From: Gloeocapsa sp. UFS-A4-WI-NPMV-4B04
Lineage (GTDB): Bacteria > Cyanobacteriota > Cyanobacteriia > Cyanobacteriales > Chroococcidiopsidaceae
Assembly (NCBI GenBank): GCA_019359535.1
Contig: JAHHHE010000031.1
Span: 1 to 37,782 of the forward strand
DNA length: 37,782 bases
Direction: 5' to 3'
The notes below the pieces were generated by a model. The model saw nothing but the letters and a program-made list of their open reading frames with translations, did no database searches and had not been told where the DNA came from. Positions 15,815 to 24,658 of this stretch are shown here, piece after piece. Numbering within the stretch: position 1 is the stretch's first letter; every line of letters starts with the position of its first letter. Both the position numbers and the translations under genes were made by a program.

Positions 15815-17506
15815 GTGCCTCAGCCTGTTGGCAGTGCAATTCACTGTATTAACCCCAAGTGTCCCCACCCTTATCCCCATAGTTGGGGAAACAAGTTTTG
15901 CAACAGCTGTGGCGCACCGCTACAGTTGAAAAATCGCTATGTTCCCCTCCAGCAATTGGGTTCAGGAGGATTTGCCAAGATTTATACAGTTTGGGATTTG
16001 GCAGTACAAACAGAGCAAGTGCTGAAAGTATTGATAGAACCATCACCAAAAGCTCTGGAATTATTTGAGCAAGAAGCAGCCGTTTTAGCCAGTTTGCGCC
16101 ATCCAGGCGTGCCTAGAGTCGATCCAGATGGTTATTTCCAGGTGCTATTGAACAAAACACAAGAACGCCCGTTGCCTTGTCTGGTGATGGAAAAAATCAA
16201 CGGTCAGACACTAGAGGAAATTTTGGAGCAGCACCCGCAAGGATGTCCAGAGGGGTGGGTATTTAGTTGGTTCAGACAAGCGGTAGATATTTTACAAGAG
16301 TTGCACAGCCACAAAGTTATTCACCGTGACATCAAACCTTCTAACTTAATGCTGCGTGATTCAACAAGGCAGCTAGTAGTAATTGATTTGGGTGGAGCAA
16401 AACAAATCAGCCCCGCCTCATCGCGTCAGGCTAGCTCAACTAAGTTATTTTCTTCTGGTTACAGTCCACCAGAGCAAATTGCGGGGCGTGGCGTGGGACC
16501 AGCTGCCGATTTTTATGCGCTAGGTCGAACAATGATTCAATTATTAACAGGTATTTATCCGCCCGAATTAGAAGACCGAAATACTGGGGAGCTACGGTGG
16601 CGTAATGCCGTATCAGTTAGTCCAGATTTTGCAGATTTATTAGATGATTTGGTGCAAGAAGATGTCAACAAGCGACCAGCAACCGCTAGGGTAATTCAAG
16701 AGCGTCTAGCGCAGTCTCAATCTGTGGCTCAGGTGTCTTTGTTTAAGCTAATTAGCAGTCTGAGTCAAACTTTTTTGAATTGGGTGCGGCTAGTAATCTC
16801 AGCTTTTACAAAAAGTATTTCTGATATTACTCAGTTTTTAATTACAGTTATCGTTCAAATTGCACGAGCTTGTCGAGATACAATCTGGGCAATGGTACTA
16901 AGTGCGATCGCAACCTGTGTAACTACTTCAATTGGCTTTATCTTAGCCTATTGGTCGCCACTCGGTACTACAGTTGCTGCTTTTGTTGCTCAACAGTTAC
17001 CTTACCTATTTCCAAATACTCAGATTACCGTCGGCTCAGAAATTATGATGTTTACAGCTGCTGGATTAGGGACAGCATGGGGACTAACAGCTGCGGGAGG
17101 TTTTGGTCAGCGACGGCGGTATTTAGTAGCAGCGCTAATGGGGCTACTGGGTTATGGATTGAGTTGGTTAGTTTGGCGATTAGCAATGCTGTATAGTGAT
17201 GGCTTAGAGCCTGGAATCGGGTTAATTGGAGTAGCGGTAACACTTCTTACACTCGGTATCGGTCTACCAAGTCACTACTTAGTTCACGCTGTTGTTGCGT
17301 CAGCTGGCACAAGCATCCTTTTTGCAGGTATGGTTAATTTAAATTTGTTTTCAACCCCTGTATTCCAAATTATTCAACAACCTGGCTGGTTTGATTTGTG
17401 GCATTACATAGCTTTTTTTGATTTTGTCAGTATTGCTGTTAGCTTCTGGCTAGGTGTGAGCTACTACTTAATTGTGCCTTGCTTGCGCTTTCTAGGCTGG
17501 CGTTGA
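15815..17506 (+). CDS. Membrane Ser/Thr protein kinase with N-terminal four-cysteine motif
   Basis: This 563-aa Hanks-type kinase begins with a zinc-ribbon-like motif (C11, C16, C29, C32 in CINPKC...FCNSC) seen in a cyanobacterial kinase group. The kinase domain follows at about 42-300: glycine loop GSGGFA (49-54), K71 in VLKV, catalytic loop HRDIKPSNLM (D172) and VIDLGGAKQI (D191; DLG in place of DFG, common in this group). The GYSPPEQ activation segment and ADFYALGRTM complete it. After a helical linker the C-terminus has about six hydrophobic segments (roughly 350-560), so it is membrane-anchored. The start is GTG 15815; no ATG suits. Target unknown. It lies 87 bp after the ATP-grasp gene and could share its transcript. 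Confidence 0.9.
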   Translation: MPQPVGSAIHCINPKCPHPYPHSWGNKFCNSCGAPLQLKNRYVPLQQLGSGGFAKIYTVWDLAVQTEQVLKVLIEPSPKALELFEQEAAVLASLRHPGVPRVDPDGYFQVLLNKTQERPLPCLVMEKINGQTLEEILEQHPQGCPEGWVFSWFRQAVDILQELHSHKVIHRDIKPSNLMLRDSTRQLVVIDLGGAKQISPASSRQASSTKLFSSGYSPPEQIAGRGVGPAADFYALGRTMIQLLTGIYPPELEDRNTGELRWRNAVSVSPDFADLLDDLVQEDVNKRPATARVIQERLAQSQSVAQVSLFKLISSLSQTFLNWVRLVISAFTKSISDITQFLITVIVQIARACRDTIWAMVLSAIATCVTTSIGFILAYWSPLGTTVAAFVAQQLPYLFPNTQITVGSEIMMFTAAGLGTAWGLTAAGGFGQRRRYLVAALMGLLGYGLSWLVWRLAMLYSDGLEPGIGLIGVAVTLLTLGIGLPSHYLVHAVVASAGTSILFAGMVNLNLFSTPVFQIIQQPGWFDLWHYIAFFDFVSIAVSFWLGVSYYLIVPCLRFLGWR

Positions 17507-17729
17507 GTGGAACATTCCCTTAACTCCTCCGTCATTAAAAGTATAAATAACTAAGGAGAAAACCTATCTAAGAAATTTTACTTTTGCTTAAATTATAAAT
17601 AAAATTTATACAGAAGATTTAAGTATATTTCCGTATTTATATTTTCGTTTTTAGGTTTAGGCTAGTTGCAGCCTAAGACGAAAACGCTAATCCTAAAAAT
17701 TTACAGCGCGATCGCTAAAGTTAAAAATA

Positions 17730-18221
17730 ATGAAACTCCGAATTCTCGCTACTGTCGTATTAACTCAATTATGCTTAATAGCTCCCGCCAAAGCTTACCT
17801 ACCGCAAGACTTAGAACAGTTGAAGCAAACAGGCGACTGTCCTAGATGTGACTTAAGTGGCGCTCCCTTAAATGAACTTAATAATCAAGTTAATTTAGTT
17901 GGTGCAAACCTGCGAGATGCAAACCTAAATCGAGCTAATGTATCTCAGGTCAATTTGGAAGGTGCTGACCTTAGCGGTGCGAATCTAGAGATTGCAGACT
18001 TAAGTGGTGCTATTCTGACTGGCGCTAGTTTGACAGGTGTAAATTTTAAATCTGCAAATTTACAAGATGCTAACCTGACGAGGGCTGGGATGATTGCTAC
18101 CAATTTAGAGGGTGCAAACTTAAAAGGAGCCAAAATGTTGTTTACCAACTTTAGAGGTGCTAAATTCAGGCTAACAACCATGCCCAATGGTTCCGTTACA
18201 CCGGATAATCGCTATTGGTAA
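17730..18221 (+). CDS. Exported pentapeptide-repeat protein
   Basis: This 163-aa protein has a cleavable signal peptide (MKLRILATVVLTQLCLIAPA, cut near AKA-Y) followed by a conserved entry motif, LPQDLEQLKQTGDCPRCDLSG. About 13 pentapeptide repeats of the A(D/N)Lxx pattern follow (GADLSGANLEIADLSGAIL), expected to fold into a right-handed quadrilateral beta helix. The two cysteines in CPRC are typical of cyanobacterial exported members. Destination is the periplasm or thylakoid lumen. The role is unknown. The upstream region is AT-rich with a GCGATCGC octamer 20 nt before the start. Confidence 0.85.
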   Translation: MKLRILATVVLTQLCLIAPAKAYLPQDLEQLKQTGDCPRCDLSGAPLNELNNQVNLVGANLRDANLNRANVSQVNLEGADLSGANLEIADLSGAILTGASLTGVNFKSANLQDANLTRAGMIATNLEGANLKGAKMLFTNFRGAKFRLTTMPNGSVTPDNRYW

Positions 18222-18257
18222 TTAATATACTTCGCTTTTAAATAAGAGTAACTTTAG

Positions 18258-18298
18258 ATAATTTTGGCAGAAAAGCGTGATTACACTGCCTAAATTAT
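18258..18298 (+). terminator. Hairpin downstream of the pentapeptide-repeat gene
   Basis: ATAATTTTGGCAG pairs with CTGCCTAAATTAT (12 of 13 pairs) across a 15-nt loop, 37 nt after the stop codon. There is no strong T-run, so it may be a 3-prime stability element rather than a true intrinsic terminator. Confidence 0.45.
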
Positions 18299-18459
18299 TG
18301 AGATCAAGGCTTACGTATTTTCTAGCTGCACCCGCTTCTAAAATGTTTATGCACATAGCGGTTATATAGTCTAGCTGCGTAAGCCATATTTTTTATGATC
18401 TATCTGTTAGTAAGTCTCCAAAGTTGGGAATCCTAAAAAGGCAAACAACTTTAGGTGAC

Positions 18460-18927
18460 ATGATGAAATTATTACATTTAAGTGCTGTATCTGCTACTAT
18501 CATTTGTTTTGTACCAGTTTTGTACTTAAAGGCGATCGCTCAAGAACCTGATTATGCTTGTTTTATGACTACCGCATCAGGTCAGGTTATAGACTTATCA
18601 GAGTCAGTTTGCAAGATTATGAAATCTGCACCAACAGCACAGGCGGAGACTGGCAACAATGACCAAGCATTTCTTGAAGACTACAGACGCACTGTCAGTA
18701 ATTTTCCAGATGTGCGTGATAATTTGCTAGCAAGGGTTGAAAAAACCCCAGAACAAGGCATTAGTGAAGCAAAAGATGTATGTAATGAATTAAAAGAAGG
18801 GCTTTCTATAGAGGAAATTCAACAAAATCAAGTTAGTGAAAACTATGAAAAAGCAAATATATTTAATGCCTCTGTGGTCAGCACTTTAGCTACTAAATAT
18901 TATTGTCCTGAGTTTAACAATCGATAG
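18460..18927 (+). CDS. Small exported protein, DUF732-like
   Basis: From ATG 18460 this is a 155-aa protein with an N-terminal signal peptide (LLHLSAVSATIICFVPVLYL, cut near AIA-Q). The mature part is mostly helical. The segment from AFLEDYRRTV through EAKDVCNELKEGLSIEEI to TLATKYYCPEF has the spacing of DUF732 domains: leading FL, a VC in the middle, a C-terminal YCP, and two cysteines likely disulfide-bonded. DUF732 is best known from actinobacteria and also occurs in cyanobacteria; its function is unknown. A TTG at 18424 would lengthen it by 12 residues; AGGTG just before ATG 18460/18463 favours the shorter form. Confidence 0.65.
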   Translation: MMKLLHLSAVSATIICFVPVLYLKAIAQEPDYACFMTTASGQVIDLSESVCKIMKSAPTAQAETGNNDQAFLEDYRRTVSNFPDVRDNLLARVEKTPEQGISEAKDVCNELKEGLSIEEIQQNQVSENYEKANIFNASVVSTLATKYYCPEFNNR

Positions 18928-19474
18928 CCGCATCTCTTTCATTGAGAAATTACAAGTTTACTATTGCACTTGTCTTATTAATAAATATAACTTTTGGGAT
19001 AATAACTGATAAATTCTGCTTTTCTGTGAAGTTTTATTACCTTTTTAGCGGATAAACTCAGGGTTATTTGAACCTTTGTAGTTATTTTTAATACTCTCTT
19101 AGTTAGCTTGCTCTAAAAGTGAGTTTTGAAATGAGTGAATTTGCCTGTAAAACTTTTATCTATGAAACTATAAAACCAGATACTTCTAAAAATAATCACT
19201 CGCCAAATTGTAAGTGTGTCGCATTTTCAGCTTATAAGGTGCAAGTTTTTGAAGTGGAAATTTAGTTTTAGCGATCGCTACTATCCGGGAAGCTTATATA
19301 AGCCTTGTGCTTCATCTAATGTATCTATCCTTAGCCATAAACGCAACTATATGCTGATCCAACTGCCCTAGACTGTAAAGTCCTGTTGCAAATCTGTCAA
19401 AAATATTTAGAAATCGTTTACAACACAGACAGAGCTTTAATTCAAAATCTTGAAAGAATTTTGCAGGAAATGTC
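18928..19474. other. 547-bp spacer with one doubtful small ORF
   Basis: This spacer is AT-rich and mostly featureless. An ATG at 19131 opens 44 codons to TAG 19263-19265 (MSEFACKTFIYETIK..., with NCKC near the middle), but it has no ribosome site or family resemblance. A GCGATCGC octamer lies at about 19271. I do not call a gene here. Confidence 0.35.
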
Positions 19475-19786
19475 ATGAATGATATCCAAAAGTACCGCTT
19501 TGTCTGTACCCTGACCTTTGGCGATATCTATGGTCAAATCATTATTTGGCTAATCACCATTGCCTTAAGTTTGGCTTCGGCGATGGCAATGATGGGTGCA
19601 AGAAGACCTGTATATGCTTTAGCCACTGTTGGACTGATCATATTGCTGTCGCTACCTTTCTTGCTGTTTGCCTTCGTGACAACCTTATTCAATCACATAG
19701 AAGTTTCTCCTGTAGATGCACAGACAAAAATGGAAAATATGCCTGGCAATGTATCCCAACAACAGCCTGTACAAGCAACTGCTTGA
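19475..19786 (+). CDS. Conserved cyanobacterial two-helix membrane protein
   Basis: This 103-aa protein has two hydrophobic helices (about 21-40 and 47-72) and a polar Gln/Pro-rich tail. The core GQIIIWLITIALSLASAMAM and RPVYALATVGLI look like a protein I recall as conserved in cyanobacteria, without known function. A ribosome site (AGGAA, 7 nt before ATG) supports the start. It lies 158 bp upstream of sdhA on the same strand, but a strong terminator stands between them. A link to the succinate dehydrogenase membrane part is therefore only speculation. Confidence 0.65.
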   Translation: MNDIQKYRFVCTLTFGDIYGQIIIWLITIALSLASAMAMMGARRPVYALATVGLIILLSLPFLLFAFVTTLFNHIEVSPVDAQTKMENMPGNVSQQQPVQATA

Positions 19787-19863
19787 CAAAAAGGATGGAA
19801 TATGATATTTACTTCTTCGCTAGAGGTAAGATGAAGGATGATTTAGTCTTCATCCTTACAAAG

Positions 19864-19897
19864 AAACTTCCTTGCCTTCTTGGTGAGGAAGTTTTTT
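19864..19897 (+). terminator. Rho-independent terminator upstream of sdhA
   Basis: AAACTTCC pairs with GGAAGTTT, extended inward by TTGCC / GGTGA with wobble pairs around a TTCTT loop, and runs into six T residues. A second inverted pair, AAGGATGA / TCATCCTT, lies just upstream (about 19833-19857). Confidence 0.88.
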
Positions 19898-19944
19898 AGT
19901 GAACCAAGATATAACAAAAGAAATTTTAGATATCAGCTTTCCTC

Positions 19945-21672
19945 ATGTTAGAACACGACATTATTATTGTTGGGGGTGGATTGGCGGGATGTCGCGCGGC
20001 GGTCGAAATTGCCCGAACTGACCCGAATCTAAATGTTGCCTTAGTTGCCAAAACCCACCCGATTCGTTCTCACTCAGTCGCTGCCCAAGGCGGAATTGCA
20101 GCAACACTAAAAAATGTAGATTCTGCTGATAGTTGGGAAGCCCACGCATTTGATACTGTTAAAGGTTCAGACTACCTAGCAGACCAAGATGCAGTAGAAA
20201 TCCTCGCCCGCGAAGCCCCAGACGTGGTAATTGACCTAGAACACATGGGAGTGCTGTTTTCCCGCTTGCCAGATGGTCGAATTGCCCAACGTGCTTTTGG
20301 CGGACATTCCCACAACCGCACTTGCTACGCGGCAGACAAGACTGGTCATGCCATTTTACACGAACTGGTTAACAATCTGCGGCGGTATGGGGTGCAGATT
20401 TACGACGAATGGTATGTGATGCGCCTGATTTTAGAAGATGGTGGGGCGAAGGGTGTAGTCATGTACCGCATTCTGGATGGAGAGCTAGTAGTGGTACGGG
20501 CGAAGGCGGTGATGTTTGCGACTGGGGGCTATGGTCGCGTCTACAATACTACTTCAAATGACTATGCCTCGACTGGGGATGGTTTAGCGATGACAGCAAT
20601 CGCCGGATTGCCATTAGAAGATATGGAGTTTGTCCAATTTCATCCTACTGGCTTATATCCGGTTGGGGTACTAATTTCGGAAGCGGTGCGCGGCGAAGGG
20701 GCGTATCTGATTAATAGTGAGGGCGATCGCTTTATGGCTAACTATGCGCCTAGTCGCATGGAACTAGCGCCGCGTGATATCACCTCTCGTGCGATCGCGC
20801 AGGAAATTTTAGCAGGTCGTGGTATTCATCCTGATGGCAGTGCTGGTGGCTCCTTTGTCCATCTCGATTTACGTCACATGGGCAAAGAAAAAATTATGAG
20901 CCGAGTTCCCTTCTGTTGGGAAGAAGCTCATCGGCTAGTCAGCATTGACGCTGTGCATCAGCCTATCCCAGTAAGACCTACGGTTCACTATTCTATGGGG
21001 GGAATTCCCGTAAATATTGATGGTCAAGTGCGGAGTGGGCTAGATTCTCTGATTGACGGCTTCTTTGCAGCTGGGGAATGTGCCTGTGTCTCAGTACATG
21101 GAGCTAATCGGCTTGGCAGCAACTCTTTATTAGAGTGTGTAGTTTATGGACGTAAAACAGGAGCCTTCATAGCACAATTCGTTCAAAACCGCAAGCATCC
21201 GGTTGTAGATGAGCAACGCTATCTTACCGAAGCCCAACAACAAATTCAAGCGCTGCTAGAGCAGCCGGGACAGTACCGAATTGCCCAAGTTCGTGATGCT
21301 TTTCAAGATTGCATGACCAAGCATTGTGGTGTTTTTCGTACACCTGAATTAATGCGTGAAGGGTTGGAACAATTACAAAAACTACAACAGCAATACCAGC
21401 AGATATATTTAGATGATCAGGGTAGTTGCTGGAATACTGAACTGATTGAAGCCTTAGAACTACGGAGCCTAATAATTGTAGGACAGCTAATTTTGACATC
21501 AGCTCTCAATCGTCTAGAAAGTCGCGGTTCTCACTTTCGAGAGGATTACGCCCAGCGAGACGATACTAATTTTCTCAAACACACAATGGCTTACTATTCA
21601 CCTGCTGGCATTGATCTACAGTATCGACCAGTGAATATTACTTTGTTTGAGCCACAGGAGCGGAAATATTGA
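19945..21672 (+). CDS. sdhA: Succinate dehydrogenase / fumarate reductase flavoprotein subunit
   Basis: This 575-aa FAD enzyme oxidises succinate to fumarate and feeds electrons into the thylakoid respiratory chain. The Rossmann FAD motif is [11 protein letters not shown] (10-19). [10 protein letters not shown] contains H43, the histidine that covalently binds FAD in this family. The substrate region [20 protein letters not shown] and PRDITSRAI are intact, as is [11 protein letters not shown]. The C-terminal helical domain ends [14 protein letters not shown]...[15 protein letters not shown]. The covalent His and RSHS motif distinguish it from L-aspartate oxidase. The iron-sulfur subunit is not adjacent, which is usual in cyanobacteria, where sdh genes are scattered. 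Confidence 0.92.
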   Translation: MLEHDIIIVGGGLAGCRAAVEIARTDPNLNVALVAKTHPIRSHSVAAQGGIAATLKNVDSADSWEAHAFDTVKGSDYLADQDAVEILAREAPDVVIDLEHMGVLFSRLPDGRIAQRAFGGHSHNRTCYAADKTGHAILHELVNNLRRYGVQIYDEWYVMRLILEDGGAKGVVMYRILDGELVVVRAKAVMFATGGYGRVYNTTSNDYASTGDGLAMTAIAGLPLEDMEFVQFHPTGLYPVGVLISEAVRGEGAYLINSEGDRFMANYAPSRMELAPRDITSRAIAQEILAGRGIHPDGSAGGSFVHLDLRHMGKEKIMSRVPFCWEEAHRLVSIDAVHQPIPVRPTVHYSMGGIPVNIDGQVRSGLDSLIDGFFAAGECACVSVHGANRLGSNSLLECVVYGRKTGAFIAQFVQNRKHPVVDEQRYLTEAQQQIQALLEQPGQYRIAQVRDAFQDCMTKHCGVFRTPELMREGLEQLQKLQQQYQQIYLDDQGSCWNTELIEALELRSLIIVGQLILTSALNRLESRGSHFREDYAQRDDTNFLKHTMAYYSPAGIDLQYRPVNITLFEPQERKY

Positions 21673-21725
21673 GATAAAGAGATGAAGTGATGAATTTTAT
21701 CTTCACTTGCCTTTTACTCGTTCGC

Positions 21726-21755
21726 TTGTACTCTACCTCATGACAGATGTATAAT
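21726..21755 (+). promoter_or_regulatory. Promoter of the riboswitch-controlled Mn exporter gene
   Basis: TTGTAC (21726-21731) and a perfect TATAAT (21750-21755) are 18 bp apart. Transcription would begin near 21762, only a few bases before the 5-prime strand of the aptamer P1 helix. Confidence 0.75.
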
Positions 21756-21765
21756 GACTCAGCGA

Positions 21766-21951
21766 TGAAGGGGAGTAGCTGCTGGTTTAATGATTAAGCC
21801 AGTCCGTCTGAATCAACATACTGGCAACAATAGCCTGGTTCAGATGACAAGTATCGGGTCGATTCAGTAATCAGATAAACTGGGCTGAACCGTCAACTTG
21901 GGAGTGAGACCTTCACTGAGTTCACATAAACTGTGAGCTTGGTGAGGTCTT
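21766..21951 (+). promoter_or_regulatory. yybP-ykoY manganese riboswitch
   Basis: The leader carries the conserved yybP-ykoY elements: GGGGAGTAG at 21770-21778 (loop L1) and GTGAGACCTTC at 21904-21914 (loop L3 and P1 strand). TGAAGG (21766-21771) pairs with CCTTCA (21910-21915) to close the aptamer. The family senses Mn2+ and typically turns on Mn efflux genes. Downstream, AGACCT (21907-21912) can instead pair with AGGTCT (21945-21950), extended by CACT / GGTG, forming a hairpin that hides the GAGG Shine-Dalgarno (21944-21947) just before ATG 21952. The two pairings exclude each other, so Mn binding should free the ribosome site. The aptamer call is firm from the motifs; the switching mechanism is inferred. 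Confidence 0.9.
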
Positions 21952-22626
21952 ATGGCACTTATCAAGCTCACTGAGGAAAGTTATTTAATTCTGAGGAGCT
22001 TGCTCACGTTGCTGTCAGCTTTTACTGCCGGTTTATTGCTAATTGCGGTTTCAGAGCTAGGGGATAAAACCTTTTTTATCGCCGTAATTTTGGCTATGCG
22101 CCACTCGCGACGGCTGATATTTGCAAGTGTGTTAGCGGCTCTAGCTACAATGACGGTACTTTCTGTAGCGGTGGGACAAGCAGCATCTTTATTCCCACAA
22201 GTTTATATTCATTACGCCGAAATTGTTTTGTTTATTGGCTTTGGTTTCAAGCTGCTGTATCAAGCAAGCGTAATGCCTGCTGCTTCGTGTGATGCAGAAG
22301 TGGTATTAGAAGCAACAGAAGTAGTCGAGAAAGCTGAATTTAAATTACCGGAAGAACAGACTGCAACGGCAATTTGTTTAGAAGCGTTTAGTTTGACGTT
22401 TTTGGCGGAGTGGGGCGATCGCACTCAATTTGCTACGATTGCGCTAGCAGCAGGTAATAATCCGATAGGTGTGACAACTGGTGCTATTCTTGGTCATGCG
22501 ATTTGTACGGCGATCGCTGTCATTGGTGGACGAATGCTAGCGGGGCGTATTTCTGAGCGTACACTTACAGGTGTAGGAGGCTTTCTGTTTCTCGTCTTTG
22601 GTATTGTTGCCTGGTTACAGGGTTAA
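21952..22626 (+). CDS. mnx: UPF0016/GDT1 family manganese exporter
   Basis: This 224-aa membrane protein of the GDT1/TMEM165 family has the two hallmark motifs E-x-G-D-(K/R)-(T/S): SELGDKT (E35-T40) and AEWGDRTQ (E153-T158). They lie on antiparallel repeat halves with about six membrane helices in total, separated by an acidic loop (about 110-140). Cyanobacterial members (Mnx in Synechocystis) move Mn2+ out of the cytosol, into the thylakoid lumen or periplasm, protecting the cell and supplying photosystem II. The upstream yybP-ykoY riboswitch independently supports Mn as substrate. The start ATG directly follows the switch hairpin with GAGG four nt before it. Confidence 0.92.
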   Translation: MALIKLTEESYLILRSLLTLLSAFTAGLLLIAVSELGDKTFFIAVILAMRHSRRLIFASVLAALATMTVLSVAVGQAASLFPQVYIHYAEIVLFIGFGFKLLYQASVMPAASCDAEVVLEATEVVEKAEFKLPEEQTATAICLEAFSLTFLAEWGDRTQFATIALAAGNNPIGVTTGAILGHAICTAIAVIGGRMLAGRISERTLTGVGGFLFLVFGIVAWLQG

Positions 22627-22799
22627 AACTTACGCTGATTATTACCTCTATTCACCTCATTTCTAGCACTAGAACCAGAAAATTCGGGATCAGCGCTCAT
22701 TTACGCGGGAAAATAGCCGGAATTAATCTGAAAACTACCTTGTAATCCCCTAGACTAAAAGCAGCAACCTTCATTCCACTGGTAAGAGGAGGGTAGACT

Positions 22800-24200
22800 T
22801 TGACTGAAACTAACAATTTATCCTCAACTCTCCAGGATTTCTCACGTAAAGAACTACGAGATTTAGTCCGCAATCAGCTTCAAGCACTGCTGGAACAAGG
22901 AGACTTACAGGGAGCAAAAGCAATCTTGGTTCCGGTGCAGCCTGCGGATATCGCTGAAGCAATTGAAGGCTTACCTGAAGCGATCCAAGCGCTTGCATTC
23001 CGCTTGCTATCAAAAAGTGAGGCAATTGAGGTTTATGAACATCTTGATTCTAGTGTGCAGCAAGCATTAATTGAGGAATTCAAGCGTCAGGATGTCCTCG
23101 ATATCGTAGATCAAATGTCACCCGATGACCGAGTGCGATTATTTGATGAGCTACCAGCAAAAATCGTTAATCGTCTGCTCGAACAACTTAGCCCAGATGA
23201 ACGCCAAGCAACAGCCCAATTATTGGGTTATCAACCCGATACTGCTGGGCGGATCATGACACCAGAGTTAGTTTCTCTCAAAGAAGGCTTTACTGTAACT
23301 CAAGCACTGGAGCGAATTCGCCGTTTAGCTAATGTTACAGAAACGATCTATTACCTTTATGTCACTGATGCTGCAAGGCGCTTAACTGGAACTTTGTCAC
23401 TACGCGAATTAGTCACCGCTCAACCCCAGGAAACGATTGGGGAAATTATGACGACGGAAGCTGTATTTGTTTACACAGATACAGATCAAGAAGAAGTAGC
23501 AAGGGTAATTCAGCGCTATGACTTTTTGGCTGTACCAGTAGTTGATCGGGAACAGCGTCTTGTCGGTATTGTCACAGTTGATGATGTAATTGACATCCTA
23601 GAGCAAGAAACCACAGAAGATATTTATGCAGTAGGTGGTGGTGTGCAATCTGGTGGTGACAATTATTTTCAAACTGATTTATTTACTGTTGCCCGAAAGC
23701 GTGTTGTTTGGCTGTTTGTATTACTTTTAACTAATACAGTTACAGGTACGATTATTAAGAGTCAAGAAGATATTTTAGAAAAAGTCGTTACTTTAGCCGC
23801 GTTTATTCCTTTACTTGTGGGTACTGGTGGCAATGTGGGCGCTCAGTCATCGACAGTTGTGATTAGAGGTATGAATACTGATGAAATCAGAGGAATGCAA
23901 CCAATCCAGGTAATTGTGCGCGAAGGAATCGCCGGAGCTTTACTTGGCTCAATGTTAGGCGTAGTAGCAACTGTGTGGGCTTACTTTCTTCAAAAAAATT
24001 TATCAGTGGCGATCGCTGTTGGTGTTAGTCTACTAGCAATTTCTGTTTTGGCATCTGTTTCAGGTTCAACGCTACCGTTTTTGTTTCGGCTAATGCGTTT
24101 AGATCCAGCCTTAATGTCAGCGCCATTCATCACCACAGCTGTTGATGTCTTGGGTGTCTTAATTTATTTCAACTTGGCGCGGTTAATTTTGGGATTGTAG
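22800..24200 (+). CDS. mgtE: MgtE-type magnesium transporter
   Basis: This 466-aa protein is a Mg2+ channel/transporter. Residues about 20-135 form the superhelical N domain (MSPDDRVRLFDELP), about 140-265 a CBS pair (IMTTEAVFVYTDTDQ, LVGIVTVDDVIDILE) that gates by sensing Mg2+. A plug helix and five membrane helices follow from about 295. The pore signature PLLVGTGGNVGAQSSTVVIRG and the ending DPALMSAPFITTAVDVLGV are intact. The start is TTG 22800 with GAGGAGGG 7-8 nt upstream; no ATG fits. It follows the Mn exporter on the same strand after 173 bp. I looked for an M-box Mg riboswitch in that gap and saw none. Confidence 0.92.
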   Translation: MTETNNLSSTLQDFSRKELRDLVRNQLQALLEQGDLQGAKAILVPVQPADIAEAIEGLPEAIQALAFRLLSKSEAIEVYEHLDSSVQQALIEEFKRQDVLDIVDQMSPDDRVRLFDELPAKIVNRLLEQLSPDERQATAQLLGYQPDTAGRIMTPELVSLKEGFTVTQALERIRRLANVTETIYYLYVTDAARRLTGTLSLRELVTAQPQETIGEIMTTEAVFVYTDTDQEEVARVIQRYDFLAVPVVDREQRLVGIVTVDDVIDILEQETTEDIYAVGGGVQSGGDNYFQTDLFTVARKRVVWLFVLLLTNTVTGTIIKSQEDILEKVVTLAAFIPLLVGTGGNVGAQSSTVVIRGMNTDEIRGMQPIQVIVREGIAGALLGSMLGVVATVWAYFLQKNLSVAIAVGVSLLAISVLASVSGSTLPFLFRLMRLDPALMSAPFITTAVDVLGVLIYFNLARLILGL

Positions 24201-24264
24201 ATAAAAGAAGAGTTAGAGAGTTAATAGATAAAAAATTTTTCTTCTACATATTCCATAGCTACAT

Positions 24265-24522
24265 TTAAAGTTCAGATGCTGTATCAGGTGCAACTATTTC
24301 ACCAGTACCCAGTTGAAGGAGCATCTCTTGGTCCGTAATTAACTCACTAAGTTCCTTAACTTGTAAATTCATTTGCTGACAAGCTTGCTTCAGTTGTTGT
24401 GCAAAAGTATTAAGGTCTTCACCATAACCACACTGAAGAGCAGCAGTTTCAATGCCCTGCTTGGCATTGGCTCTAGCGCAGTCAACTAAGTCAGTGCCTT
24501 GCAGTGGTGTTGGTGATGTCAT
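24265..24522 (-). CDS. Conserved hypothetical cyanobacterial protein, 85 aa
   Basis: This small soluble protein begins MTSPTPLQGTDLVDCARANA and has two helical stretches (about 8-32 and 35-64) with cysteines at C15, C31 and C47. I recall similar short proteins widely in cyanobacteria but no assigned function. It starts with ATG 24522 and ends in an acidic tail. It is convergent with mgtE and has no clear operon partner; heptamer-like CCCCTGCT repeats lie at 24640-24656 in the spacer to the next gene. Confidence 0.65.
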   Translation of the reverse strand: MTSPTPLQGTDLVDCARANAKQGIETAALQCGYGEDLNTFAQQLKQACQQMNLQVKELSELITDQEMLLQLGTGEIVAPDTASEL

Positions 24523-24658
24523 AAGTTAATTACTTGAATTGTCATTTAATAAAGTATTGGTTGTTAGAATATCAACCACTTAATACACACTGCATCCTTC
24601 TTGTGGAAGACGGTATGCGTGCTAGCGGCTAGAAATCTCCCCTGCTCCCCTGCTCCTT

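Noticed and set aside
15849-16049. 66-aa minus-strand ORF over the kinase start
   Set aside because: Antisense shadow of the kinase zinc-ribbon and glycine-loop coding region.
19131-19265. 44-aa ORF with NCKC motif
   Set aside because: No ribosome site, no recognisable family and a position inside a long AT-rich spacer; could be chance.
19945-21672. L-aspartate oxidase (nadB)
   Set aside because: The RSHS motif with the FAD-linking His and the overall blocks fit SdhA; aspartate oxidase lacks the covalent His.
22627-22799. Possible Mg-sensing (M-box) riboswitch before mgtE
   Set aside because: The gap is short and I see none of the conserved M-box elements or a nested long-range stem.
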